A stretch of 64,000 nt of DNA, taken from Scilla litardierei. Its lineage: Eukaryota; Streptophyta; Magnoliopsida; Asparagales; Asparagaceae. The number at the start of each line of letters is the position of its first letter. Position 1 is the first letter of the stretch. A program made the translations under genes and the position numbers. The stretch covers positions 106,091,262 through 106,155,261 of the forward strand of contig CM061135.1 of assembly GCA_030789695.1 (NCBI GenBank), in the 5' to 3' direction. The notes under the pieces are model-generated. The model was given only the letters and a program-made list of their open reading frames with translations, searched no databases and was not told where the DNA came from. Shown here piece after piece: positions 48,937 through 60,371 of this stretch.

Positions 48937-49706
48937 GCCCATTTATCTCGGTATCTAATACCGTTTTTACACATAAGTTTTCCCGACTTCATGTGGTAGA
49001 GCCTTCGTGAGTGGATCTGCTAAAACCGTCTACACTATAGACTTAAGGGGTTTCTATGTTCATGTTAGACCAACCATTTGAATCTCATTCAAATAATTCA
49101 TTTGGTCTTTCGGAATCCATAATAATTTTATTTCCTTGGATCTCATCCAGTTCATCGTACCTTACGATAATCATTTAAATTTGTTACTGGTCATTTCAAA
49201 TGGCTCATATTTATTTCTGATAAAGTATCAAACTCTTTTGATCACTTTGTCAAAAAATATGTTCCATCCCTTTGATGCCTCGCATGTAATTTATACGCTC
49301 CCACTGACCTTGAAAACCTTCTGGTTAATTCATATAAGTTGGTCCGTCTAAATCATATTTAGAAAAACGAACTTATAAGTGAATGTCCCAATTTTCATGG
49401 TCAACTTTGAGCGTTTTACATCGAGCTTGGTCCGAGTAGATCTGTGCACATCTGCTGGCGAGACAGTTTCAACATAATCCGTTTTATAGGAATTAGGATG
49501 AAAACCGTTCTCGACTAACATGATTGCACTTCACTATTTTCCTTTCTGCACAAATCTTTCAACTTAAAGATTTACTTGTAGAAAGTGGGGAAACCTTTTC
49601 CTTGGGCACGTAAGCTAAATTCCAAAATTTATTTACGCACACGGACCTATTCTGATTGCATCAAATTTTTAAATCGGAGTTACTATTCCGAATTTTCATC
49701 CTAGAA
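48937..49706 (-). pseudogene. Heavily decayed copia pol scraps
   Basis: The minus strand near 49020-48990 reads ADPLTKALPHEV, and MGL follows close to the PPT, as at the C-terminus of copia RNase H. Further up (about 49520-49450), FHPNSYKTDYVETVSPA resembles the copia RT DYDETFSPV motif. Nothing else is readable; most of pol is deleted or changed beyond recognition. Confidence 0.5.
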
Positions 49707-51794
49707 GTTGGCTAAGTCATCATCAATTATGATGTCTAACTCGACTCTTCGTCTTACGAGATTCGAGTAATTATACAACTTCTTAATGATTGATTTTATG
49801 AATATCTTATTGATAATTTCCTCACAGAACATTATCAAAACCTAGGCATTACTATCTGGGACTTAACCCAGAAGGAGGACTCAACTCAGTGTCACTTGTT
49901 ATGGATCGCACCAAGTCTAACTTAGTGTGATTCATACCTTTAACAAACCGATGTGTTAACAGACTTGACCTGAGAGAAAATCACATTTTCTATTAATTAC
50001 GCAAGATTTAATGTAGCTAAGTATTTGACCATTCGATCAAATCGAATCACTTTAAATACTTTAGTCATTTCGTTCTTTATTTTATCAGACTAGTGTTTCA
50101 TCAAGAACACGTGTCTTAAAAAATATACGAATAACTTATTTTGGTTAATCTAGACTCCGGTACATCAGTATGTACCAGACTGAGTTCGACAACTCATTCT
50201 CCCACTGTCTTACAGATGGGTTTCGGCCATTTTATCTAAGAGGATAAGACTCACAAGTGTCCGTAGACTTCATAATACGAGAGGTCAGACCCCTCTTTAT
50301 GTGACTTGTGAAGCTTAGTCTCTCGATACGGCCTAGTCTATCTTGCCATATAAGTTTGCTACTATCTTGTGTATTTATATATATTAACATTTAATACATA
50401 TATTATCATTATACAATTTACTCATTGCTTCAAAAGCAATGTGACGACATTCGTCAAAATGTGTTAAACTTCTGTATAACAATAATCATGAAATCGTGAC
50501 TTCAGAGTATGTCACATTTTTATTTCCTCCTACTTATGCCTTTACTAATGATAAATTAAACTATTTAACTCGATTGACTTTCCGGTGTGCCTTCTTCCTT
50601 TTCTAAATCACATTTAGATATTTAAATGGCCCAACATAAATGAATAGCTATGCAAGCGACTCATGTATCCAAACGCTTGAGAGTTGCAATCTTGAGTGTA
50701 GCTCAAGAAGTTGCTTGTCTCAAGATCCGGTTGGGATACATAGTCTTGCACCACTCCTGCACTCGTATTCGACTCAAACGGTTTGATCGAATTCTCGAAC
50801 TTTGCGGATCAGAATTGTTTGTCCATACAACCTTGAGGGTAGCTCGACAAGTTGTAGGGAGAAACATACTTCGAATATCCTATATGTTCAAGCTGCCTCA
50901 TATAGAGACGAGTGACATATTGCGTGAATTTATTTGTTGGACCCAAAACTTATGAAATCATATTTCTTAAGTCTGTTCTTTAGAAGGTCATTTAATGTCA
51001 ACGAGAACATAGTTTAATTCCATCAATTAGAATTTAACTTGATATTCAATTAATCAACTATTTGACCAGTTAACTTATTCCAATATTATATTTTGATTCC
51101 TTCGGTAAACATAGTCTTGCCCTAGTTTAGCATATGTTCAATATTAAATATAGGTAGAATGGCTTTCATCTATCTATATCCTCCCACTATTTTTACGATC
51201 GTTTTAAAGCTTAATAACGAACGATTTAATCGAATTTAAAAATTAGTGAAAGAGGGATCCAATCATCCCGAACCTCACAACCTTGAGGAGACTCAACAAG
51301 TTGATTGGTTCCATGACTGGTAGACTAACTCTTGGTCAATCACATCACATGTGATTCCCTGTCGATTTTTACCCACAGTCACTTATGATCTTGAGGAGAC
51401 TCAACAAATCATAATGACTGGTCTAGTCAGACCCTTGATTTCGTGTCCAGATTTGACTTAGATCGATACTCGAGGAGACCCGACGCATCGATTTGGGTCA
51501 AGTCTAGACTACATCACATGTATGTTGGAGTTTGTTCCTTAAAGAAAAACAAGTAACAGCTTGAGGAGACTCAACAACTATAATTGTCTTCTTTGAGTTA
51601 CCAAGCTCCAAAATCAAGGAGGGATACGAATTAATCTTTAATAAGATTTATAACGCATTGACTAGATATAGTCCAGGGTGTCATACAATCATGATTCGCG
51701 ACATTGCGGTCCAGCGGAACACAGCCAGGGAATTGACTAAGCCAGGATCACTGCCCCTTGTACTAGCAAGGGTTGACCCAGAACTCTTAGCCAA
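49707..51794 (-). other. Chain of at least 13 imperfect hairpins in the element's internal region
   Basis: Consecutive inverted repeats, each 16-98 bases. Examples: 49707-49740, 49739-49768, 49810-49838, 49856-49871, 49901-49935, 50017-50064, 50087-50116, 50153-50186, 50652-50749, 50806-50880, 51259-51308, 51376-51420, 51449-51505, 51527-51609 and 51733-51794. Six from 50652 to 51609 have an apex close to TTGAG-GAGA-CTCAA but different outer arms that pair with each other, for example CAGTCA/TGACTG, ATGAT/ATCAT and CCAATCA/TGATTGG. Between them lie a few bases to several hundred. No coding sense. I do not know a family described this way. Confidence 0.75.
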
Positions 51795-52782
51795 TCACAT
51801 TGACTGGATCATGGTCCATTGAATGAAGCTTGTCATTTTTGTATGTGTGCCATAGACTAAACAGCTTTTATTAACAACTAATTAATCCTATCAACTAGTT
51901 GCATCCTTAAATTCAAAATTTTAGGATTTGTTTAATAACTTTTATTAAGTCCTTATCAACTATAAGGTTAACGTGCTATCCTAATCGTTATTAGGATTTT
52001 AATAAAATTATTAACCAACGCTAAAAGCGAAGTCCTTTAATGAGAATTAATAATAACAATTAGAATTAAGAAATCATTAAAAGGACTACCCTAATCAGGA
52101 ATTAGGTCTTAAAGGGTTGTTAATATTTTATTAAAACATAGCATGTCATTAAAATTCAAGTAAATAAATTTTAATCATTTTTAATGGCTAACCTAAAGGG
52201 TTGTCTTGTGTTATCAAATAAGGGACAAGAAGACATAGCCATTAAAATTTACACTAATTTTATCGCATAAAAAATATACAACTATTTAACAATTAAATAG
52301 ACTAAAGTTTATCGCATAAACAATTTTAGCATGCATACTTAAATTTAACATTTAAATTTAAAAATACGATTTTTAAAACATTTTATTTTATCTCATAAAG
52401 CAAAAACTTGTTTAAAATCATAACATTTGCATGCTTCTTTAAAATATTTATCGCATAAAAATTTTAAACTTTTAAAATCAGTTTTTAAAATTATCTTATA
52501 AATTTAAAACATCATTTAAAAAATTCCATGTTTAAAATTTATCACATAAAATTTTAAACAACATTTTAAACTTATCGCATAAAGTTTTAAAGCTGTAAAA
52601 TAATTTTAAAATTTATCACATAAATTTAAAAATTCCATTTTAAAAATTTTCATGTTTAAATTTTATCATATAAAATTTTTAAACAAAAAAAAAAAAATTT
52701 TTCGCATAAATTTAAAGAAAACATTTTTCTGTAAAAGCATTCAAATAATAAATTCGCAGTCCTAGATCAGTATACAGAGATG
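51795..52782 (-). other. AT-rich 5' internal region next to the PBS
   Basis: No frame and low complexity. The words atcgcataaa and tttaaaa recur many times. It corresponds to 31390-32150 of the second family member. Confidence 0.5.
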
Positions 52783-52795
52783 GCTCTGATACCAA
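52783..52795 (-). other. Primer binding site (tRNA-iMet) of the young copia-derived element
   Basis: Minus strand ttggtatcagagc, abutting the LTR end at 52796. It matches the canonical plant initiator-Met PBS exactly. Confidence 0.9.
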
Positions 52796-54015
52796 TGCTG
52801 GGTTTTCTGGGACCCTTAGGGCACAAAAACTCTAGTCCCGTCCTAAGTCGGACGGAACATAGACAGAAGTGCAGCGGAAAATGTTTTTATGTTAATCTAA
52901 TTAACATGCAACCCTAAGGAACCAGACCCTGTTAGCCAGGATCTCTGCCAACTTGGGGTGGATCTGACCACCCCAAGAGGGATCTAACTACTGCGAATAA
53001 TTAAATGAAAAACTTAAACACATACCCGGAATCTCAGCCCTGGGGCAGGCGAGATGTTCCGCACCGTCTTCCGAGCTGCTCCCGTCCCACGCCGAGCCGC
53101 TCCTTGAACCGCTCCCCGAACTGCTCCTCGAACCGCTCCGCATCCCGAGGCGATCAATCCCATGTCGCCGAGCCAACCACGCGCCGAAGAAAGTTTCACG
53201 CGAGTGAAACCTCCGCCTAGATTTCGGATCTGAATCCGAACTCCTTTGCGGCTTTGCTAGAGCCCTCAGGAGCAAGGCAGAAATTTATAGGGAGAGGAGA
53301 AATATTAATTTAGCTTAGATCCGAGCGTGCTCTAACATTTACGAGAGCCGCTCAGATCTAGAGCTTGGGACGAGTTTTGAGGAGGAGAGCAGACCCCTAT
53401 TTATATAGGCGGCTGACTACTCCCCTTTCTCAAAATCCGATGTGGGACTATTAATTTGAGTTAATCAAAATCAAGTTAGTTTGCACTTCACAAAGTGCAA
53501 ACTTCCGTGAATTTTAACTCACTCACCGTTGAGCTTCATGATTGATACAACCTATCAATTCGAAGGGTGTTCAACGGTGAACGCGTAGGAAAAAACGGCT
53601 CGTCAATCCGAGTCCGTTTGACCCTTCAAACAATTGTCCAAAGATAGCCAAAAGTCATGCTTCTCTTAGAAACGTAGCCGTCAAGAAAATCCCAGGTTTC
53701 AAAAACCCTAACCAGAAAATTCGGGCTTGGTGGGCCTCCATTTTCGCAGGTTTCAGCCCAACAGTTTGGGCTGACTTGTTTTGGCTATAACTTGTGCATT
53801 TGGACTCCGTTTTTGACGCGGTTTGAATCTGCGTTTAGAGCGGGACGATCCCGTCATCTAGGTAACCTTTTCAACGCATTTATTTAATTAAATATAGTCT
53901 TAAACAATTTAAGACACATTTAATCTCTTTTGCATCAAATGCAAAATAGTCCATATCTAAGCTTAAATTATCATTTGCATCAAATACAAATGATCCGGGT
54001 GCATATTCCTCTACA
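52796..54015 (-). repeat. 5' LTR of the young copia-derived element
   Basis: Same length as the 3' LTR and, as far as I can read, identical but for one base. Its outer end (CTCTACA) touches the ATACG duplication at 54016-54020. Confidence 0.9.
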
Positions 54016-56677
54016 ATACGAGCATGCCACTGCAATAACACTGGAATAGTACACAGAAGAAAAAGAAAAGTGCTCCAACAGAAAGTAAAACGCAGTACTG
54101 AAAAGTAAATGTAACAATACTGAAGTTACATCACATCACTTAAGTTCATATATATACATCAACGGTACAAGGGGGTACAAAAAGTGGTACAACAAAAATA
54201 AACCCCCAGACCAAAAGTGCAAAGTACACACCTGGTACAATGCACCCATTAGTCTAACCCCGGGAAATCTAACTGTACAAAGTCTCCTGAAGGCTCTACC
54301 TCGGTAGCACTGGCACCGACCTCCGGCTCCTGAACACCCGAAGACTGCTCGGGACTCGCACCTGTAAACCACAGGATGGGACACGTCAATGCGTGACCCA
54401 GTAGGAACTCCTAATCACCCTAGTAGAACCCAGTTTAGAACTGGTCTCCCTAACTAACTAACTAACTAACTACAGGTGTCACATCATCACATTTTACGCA
54501 GAAATTAAAAACAGAGTATAAGTGCTGAAAGTAAACAACAGTGAATAGAACTGAAGTAACAAATGATTAAATTAAGTAAATTAAATTGTTGTTCTGTATT
54601 TGGAACCCGGATAAACCATAGGCTGTTAAGAGAACGGACTTCACCCAGGGTGGGTGAAAGGTGGTACCACTACAGTGACACGAGCACTGGAGGGGTCTCT
54701 CGTAACTCCGTACCCGACTGGACAAGGTACCGGAGTGACATTCATCTCGGTTTTTCTATCGGACAAACGGAGAAAACCATCAATTACCGTCCTGGTGCGT
54801 CACGAGCGCACCGACGGCCTCTCTAACTCTAATCAACTCCCCCTTCCGGGAGTGACGAAGTGAGTGAGAAATCATACTACGTCTGCTCCTTAACACCTAC
54901 CATTTATCCGTGTTTCTCCCAAACCCACATCTGGCGTCTCACCCATTTTGAGAATGGAACGAGAACACCGATGTCAACTCTCAACCTCACTCTCAGTTTT
55001 AAACATGATACATCATTGTTTTTAGCAATGATTCTTTAACGGTTTCGACTACCGTTTTCCAATTCGTACTTACACAATTTTCATCATCATAATTATTCCA
55101 CATAAATCATGACATATGAAACATCAACATAGGAACATATTTCAGGAGCATATAATGATGTATCATCAACATTAATCAATTTCAACTCAAGATAAAATAC
55201 AACATTAAAAATTCCTAAACAAGTTAACACAAGAATCTGTCCAAAACTGTCACACTAGAAAGATTGGCTCTGTTACCCTAATTGCAGTCAGAATTAGCTC
55301 TCGGCCTATCTTCAAAGTTGTAGGAAATTTTCTCTAGTTTTTCGTAGTGTTCTTAATTGTATTTTTCTGATTTTTCTACTATTTTCTAAGAATTTTACAA
55401 ATTACTGTTCTGCTGCAACAAAAATTCCAGCAACTTCAATCTTTAACTAAACTAGTTTCTAACCTAGTTGGGTGCCATAAAACAACATAATTACACTATC
55501 ATAACAATGATTTGCAGATTTACAAGATGTTAATTTACTTCTAGTCTCTAAGAAAATTATCATTTCATTGTAAACATATAATCAAACCTATGTTGCTTGC
55601 AACCTATCATTTAGTAGAACTAGCATGGAAACTAACTCTTAACATAACAAATCACAAATTAACATTTTTTGATAAGTTAACATATAAATCATTAACTCAA
55701 TTTTTCAATAGTGCACAATTTTACTAATTTTGAGTATTAAACACAATACAACCAAAACATATGAACCTTTATTTCTAAAGCTCAACATGGTACCAAATTT
55801 TGAAGGAAACAACTTGGTATAAAAATAAAGGTTACTAAAACATGATTCCTACCAAACTTGCAAACAATTATTCCTATCAAGACTTAGTATGTCATGCTAA
55901 AATAAATTTCCAAGTTCTAAACTAATTTCTACAAGGAGGTTAAAAATTTCTACTAACACATTTCTAAACTAAATTCTAACTAGGATGTTAGAAGTTCTTA
56001 CCTAGTAAAAGTCCTCCAAATTCAATCTTGGGCCCTTCTTCTCCTTGATGAAAAGAACTCCTAGCTCCTTCTTCAAGCTCCAATTCTTGTCTCCAAAAAG
56101 TAGGATTTTTGGCTAATTTTTGGGCTAGTTTGGTGTTGGAATGAAAAGGAATTTTTGGGGCTTTTAGAGGTTGAAGAGGGGAACCATTTGGAAGTATGTT
56201 TTAAGGAAGGAGATGAAACAAAATGAAAGAAAGGGTGCATGCACAATTTCGGCCAGAAATGGGGAGTGAGGGAGAGAGTGAAATGAGATTTTTTTTCTTT
56301 TCTTGGTTTTGTTTTTCATTGCCTAGATTTTAGGATTCCTTAAACCCTCTCCTTCTTACACCTAACAGGCCAAGTGTCCCCTTATTACTAATAACATGAC
56401 ACATAACATGGTGTGTTGTCATGGTAATAAAATTTGGCTTTTTGTATTTTTAAGAAAATAAAAATACATGTAGAAATACTACATACACTCCAAATACAAG
56501 TATTTCTCCAAATACTCTCATTTACTAAATTCAAGTAATGAGTTTAAAATCTTTTAAAATAAATTCCTACACCAAATAATTAAAAGAAAAATATGGGCAT
56601 ACTTCCCAAAAATATATGGACGTATCTACGTCAAAAATACGTACAAATACACGTATATAGAAATTAGGGTCATTACA
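54016..56677 (-). repeat. Proximal part of the Tekay-like 3' LTR
   Basis: Continues from 46558 and ends at 56677 with GGTCATTACA, next to the PPT. Together the two parts make an LTR of about 2.78 kb. A short (ctaa)n run is at about 54449-54470. A 24-base CT/AAC-type low-complexity mix is common, and no frame is meaningful. Confidence 0.8.
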
Positions 56678-56710
56678 TCCTACCCCCCTTAAATTAAATT
56701 CCGTCCTCGG
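56678..56710 (-). other. Polypurine tract of the Tekay-like element
   Basis: Minus strand gaggacggaatttaatttaa followed by ggggggtagga, then TGTAATGACCC. This is the second-strand primer site, and its sequence is typical of Tekay/Del elements. Confidence 0.8.
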
Positions 56711-56774
56711 AATTTCAAATTAAGGGTGAAAAACTTTCTATACATCATATCATATACAAAAAAACAAAATTACA

Positions 56775-57494
56775 TCAGACAGACAAGTGAGGGTATTTCT
56801 CTCTCATCTCATCCTCGAGTTCCCAGGTAGACTCTCCTGGTGACTCTCGGTGCCACATAACCCTCACTAGATTGATCGACTTCTTTCTCAGCATCTTCTG
56901 CCTCCGGTCTAGAATGGCTACAGGCTGTTGATCATAAGTCAAGTCTGGTCGCACTTCGATCTCAGAGAAGTCAACGACATGATCAGGATTTCCAACACAT
57001 CTCTTGAGTTGCGATATATGGAACACATTATGCACTCCCTCGAGAGATGCTGGCAAGGCAATTCTATAGGCCACTTCTCCAACACGAGCCAGAACTTCAA
57101 AAGGTCCAATATATCTTGGGCTCAACTTGCCATGTCTTCCAAAACGAACCAGCCCTCGTGTTGGCGAGATCTTCAAAAATACTAACTCTCCTGGCTGAAA
57201 TTCCAAGTGTCGCCTCTTCGCATCTGCCCAGTGCTTGTAACGGTCCTGAGCTATGCGAAGATTATCTCTGACGACTCTAACAACATCTATGGTTTCAGCG
57301 ATCATATCCGGGCCCAATAATTCACGATCTCCAACATCATCCCAACTGAGAGCAGATCTGCACTTCCTTCCATACAAGGCTGCAAATGGTGCCATGCCTA
57401 TGCTGGCTTGATAACTGTTATTGTAGGCGAACTCTACCAGATGTAGATGTTCGTCCCAAGAACCCTTGAAATCCAGCATGCACGCCCTCAGCAT
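56775..57494 (-). pseudogene. Tekay-like pol, integrase C-terminus and chromodomain
   Basis: A 239-residue frame. It starts [13 protein letters not shown] and LVEFAYNNSYQASIGMAPFA of the integrase core end, then GELVFLKISPTRGL (the GPY/F-like C-terminal domain, with YIGPFEVLARVGEVAYRI), then a chromodomain at about residues 190-239 (PVAILDRRQKMLRKKSIN, VRVMWHRESPGESTWELE). The chromodomain in this clade directs integration toward heterochromatin. It is in a different phase from the preceding pol frame (57488-59191): one base appears to be missing near 57488-57500. Otherwise it is open to its natural stop at 56775. Confidence 0.9.
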
Positions 57495-59191
57495 ACTTCT
57501 AGAATCTGAATTGTCCTCTCCAACTGACCGTCTGTCTGAGGATGGTATGCAGTGCTGAAACTCAGCTGAGTTCCTAAGCTAGCCTGCAGACTTCTCCAAA
57601 AATGATACGTAAACCTTGTGTCACGGTCGGAGACTATGCTTACAGGTACTCCGTGAAGCCTCACAATTTCCTCCATATATCTCTTAGCAAGATGGTCTAT
57701 TGACTGGCCCACTCGAAATGGTATAAAGTGAGCTGATTTAGTTAATCGGTCAACGATTACCCAAATAGCATCATGTCCTCGAGAAGTGCGAGGTAAGCCA
57801 GTTACAAAATCCATCGGCACATGCTGCCACTTCCATTCTGGAATTGGAAGAGGTTGCAGAAGTCCTGCCGTTCTCTGATGTTCGGCCTTGACTTGCTGAC
57901 ATGTCATACACGAAGCTACACTTCTAGCCACACTGCGCTTCATGCCGTGCCACCAAAAATGTTGTCGCAGATCACGATACATTTTGGTGCCTCCAGGATG
58001 AATAGAATAAGGTGAGCTATGAGCTTGTTTCAGCAGTTCATCCCGAATGTCACCTGATGGCACACAGATCCTGTTCCCAAAACGTAGAGATCCATCTTCA
58101 TGAACACAGAAATCATTACGAAGTCTGGCTTCTGTCTGCTCGCGAATCTTCTTCAACTTCGCATCTCCAGACTGAGCTGCCTTAATCCTTTCAACCAAAT
58201 CAGATTGAACCTGCAAGTTCATCATCATCACTGAGGAACCATGTAAGACAACTTCAATCTCCAACTGTCGTATATCACCCCGAAGTTCCCTCTGAGCTGT
58301 CAACATCATTACTGTCGGCATACGACTAAGAGCATCCGGCACTACGTTGACTTTCCCAGGGTGATATTGGAGGTCGACATCATAATCAGCCATCAACTCG
58401 AGCCATCTGCGCTGCCGCATATTCAGCTCTTTCTGAGTGAACACGTACTTCAAACTCTTGTGATCTGTGTATATCTTTACACGTTGACCCAGAAGAAAAT
58501 GCCTCCGCAACTTTAATGCAAACACCACTGCTGCTAACTCCAAGTCATACGTAGGATAGTTCCTCTCATGAGTCTTCAACAATCTAGAAGCATAAGCTAC
58601 TACCCTACCATACTGATGGAGAACACATCCCAATCCTCTGCCTGACGCATCACAGTAAATTTCATATCCACCCGAACGGTCTGGAATCGTCAGGACAGGT
58701 GCAATGATCAATCTATGCTTCAGTTCATCGAATGCTCGCTGACATTCCTCTGACCAATTGTAAGCAACATTCTTCTTGGTTAGATGAGTCATCGGTGCAG
58801 CGATCTTAGAGAAATCCTTGATGAACTTCCTGTAGTATCCAGCCAAACCCAAGAAACTTCTGATCTCTGTTACTGACTTAGGAACTGGCCACTTCTCTAC
58901 TGCAGCAACCTTCTCTGGATCTACATCTATCCCATCTCCAGATACAACATGTCCTAGAAAAGCAACCTTGTTTAGCCAAAACTGACACTTGCTATACTTA
59001 GCATATAACTGGTGCTGCCTCAGAGTCTCCAGGACTATCCTCAGATGCTCAGCATGATCTTCCTCTGATCTCGAGTACACCAAGATATCATCTATGAAGA
59101 CGACTACAAACTTATCTAGATACTCATAGAAGACTTGGTTCATCAACCTCATGAATGTGGCTGGTGCATTAGTAACACCGAAAGGCATCAC
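57488..59191 (-). pseudogene. Tekay-like pol: reverse transcriptase, RNase H, integrase
   Basis: 567 open codons. RT palm continues from the upstream frame, with the catalytic [10 protein letters not shown] at about residues 31-40. RNase H spans about 175-290, with acidic residues in [28 protein letters not shown] and PDALSR. The integrase zinc-binding H2C2 region is about residues 385-435 ([20 protein letters not shown], then [11 protein letters not shown]). The integrase core follows with [17 protein letters not shown] and QLERTIQ supplying D, D and E. It is in phase with 59213-59719, separated by one TGA, and shifts phase at about 57490. All catalytic residues are kept, so decay is recent or slow. 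Confidence 0.93.
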
Positions 59192-59212
59192 TAAGAATTC
59201 ATAATGACCATA

Positions 59213-59719
59213 TCAGGTTCTAAATGCAGTCTTTGGAACATCTGATCCTCTGACCTTCACCTGATGATATCCGCTTCTCAAATCCAGCTTTGAATACACA
59301 CGGGATCCACCCAACTGATCAAAGATGTCATCAATCCTGGGGAGAGGATACTTGTTCTTCACAGTGACTTTATTCAAATCTCGATTGTCGATGCACTTCA
59401 TTCGGGTTCCATCCTTCTTGTTCACCAAAAGTACTGGCGCACCCCATGGCAAAACACTTGGCTGAATCAAACCACGCTCTGACAAATCCTTCAGCTGACT
59501 ACGAAGCTCAGCTAACTCTAGAGGAGCCATACGGTATGGAGCCTTCGCAATCAGTTGAGTGCCTGGAATCAGATCGATGGTGAACTCCAATGATCTATCC
59601 GGAGGAAGTCCATAGATATCGTCTAGAAAGACATCAGGAAAATCCCGGACTACCCTCGGCAATATAGGTTCAGCATCCATCTCCATCATCACTTCTACTG
59701 GAATGGCCTTAAACTTCAA
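59213..59719 (-). pseudogene. Tekay-like pol: linker and N-terminal reverse transcriptase
   Basis: 168 residues: [39 protein letters not shown], then RT motifs [33 protein letters not shown] and [15 protein letters not shown] (with the first catalytic Asp in KLDLRSGY). It ends at a TGA (about 59210-59212) that splits it in phase from the main pol frame. A second in-phase TGA (59720-59722) separates it from the protease. Both stops are TGA, as expected from C-to-T decay of methylated CGA. Confidence 0.9.
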
Positions 59720-59722
59720 TGG

Positions 59723-60109
59723 TCAAAGGGAACTACTACCACTAAGAAACTCGAACTCTGGATGATCCGGAATCCGAAACACTATCTTCCTGAGCCTACA
59801 ATCTATAGTGGCATAGAACATCCCTAACCAGTCAATCCCAAACACTGCTTCAAAATGAGGCATCTCCATCGCTAAGAAATCTGCATACAGCCTACGTCCA
59901 CAAATCTTAACAGGACACTGTCGGTATCCTGAAGAACTGCGGATCACTCCATTCCCTGTATGGATGTTCCAACTAGAAGCAAAAAAGTCTACTACTAATG
60001 AATTCTTAGTCACAAACCGTTGAGACAGGAAGCAATGGGATGCTCCCGAATCGAATTGTGACAAGGCATGGAAGGAAGCTACTCTAATAACACCTAAGAG
60101 AATAAACAT
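59723..60109 (-). pseudogene. Tekay-like aspartic protease
   Basis: Contains the catalytic FDSGASHCFLS and the second-half signature AVFGIDWLGMFYATIDC of gypsy aspartic proteases, which cleave the polyprotein. The frame opens at an ATG at 60109, but that ATG lies in an intron-like segment; the coding part most likely starts at 60093. It ends at a TGA at 59723 just before RT. Confidence 0.85.
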
Positions 60110-60202
60110 AAACTAACATAAGAATCTAAACATCCTAATCACAACCACAAACATAACATACTAAAAATAACAAAGCATTCAACTCTGAAAAGAAATAGGT
60201 AC
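60094..60202 (-). other. Intron-like segment between gag and protease (109 bases)
   Basis: On the minus strand gag ends ...RVITG with the last codon split as G|GT. The segment starts GT (60202-60201), is T-rich and ends ttctcttag (60094). Removing it keeps phase, joining gag in frame to VIRVASF and the protease. It contains in-frame stops. The gag-only element at 17975-27376 has the same split at 22906. Confidence 0.55.
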
Positions 60203-60371
60203 CAGTGATAACACGACCGGTGTCCTCTGCCTCGACAGCCGTCATTTAAGCCTGACGCCTCAGTGTCACTCTCCTAGGGGTTTGAAACTGCTGCTGCTAT
60301 GGAGGCCTAGGTGGTCCTCTCCGAGTCACTGCACCAGGCGCTGGTGGAGCTTGTAATGCCCTACCAGCTAC
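60203..60371 (-). pseudogene. Tekay-like gag C-terminal fragment
   Basis: Minus strand reads QAPPAPGAVTRRGPPRPP, a stop, QQQFQTPRRVTLRRQA, a stop, then MTAVEAEDTGRVITG, the end of Tekay gag. It lacks the capsid and zinc knuckles because a SIRE-type LTR starts at 60372. Confidence 0.65.

Larger units (their letters stand above)
46559..54015 (-). mobile_element. Young non-autonomous LTR element derived from copia (LARD-like), 7457 bp
   Basis: Two 1220-base LTRs (46559-47778, 52796-54015) differ by eye at only one site (T at 47059, G at 53296). A perfect ATACG duplication lies at 46554-46558 and 54016-54020. PBS tggtatcagagcc is on the minus strand at 52783-52795; the PPT-like gtgcaagtgggaga is at 47779-47792. 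The interior has no open frame over about 100 codons. Scraps of copia RT (near 49450-49520) and of the pol end (LTKALPHEV, about 48990-49020) show the origin. Sequence decay inside, but not between the LTRs, means the parent was already non-coding and moved with borrowed proteins. Confidence 0.88.
46433..60371 (-). mobile_element. Tekay-like chromovirus (Ty3/gypsy), truncated, containing a nested copia-derived element
   Basis: Minus-oriented. The 3' LTR is at 46433-46558 plus 54016-56677, followed inward by a PPT (56678-56710), pol (56775-60109) and the gag end (to 60371), where a SIRE-type LTR cuts it. Order, chromodomain and LTR ends (TGTAATGACCC...GGGCGTGACA) fit the Tekay/Del group. The gag N-terminus and 5' LTR are not in the window. 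The 46559-54015 element sits in its LTR. Confidence 0.85.
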
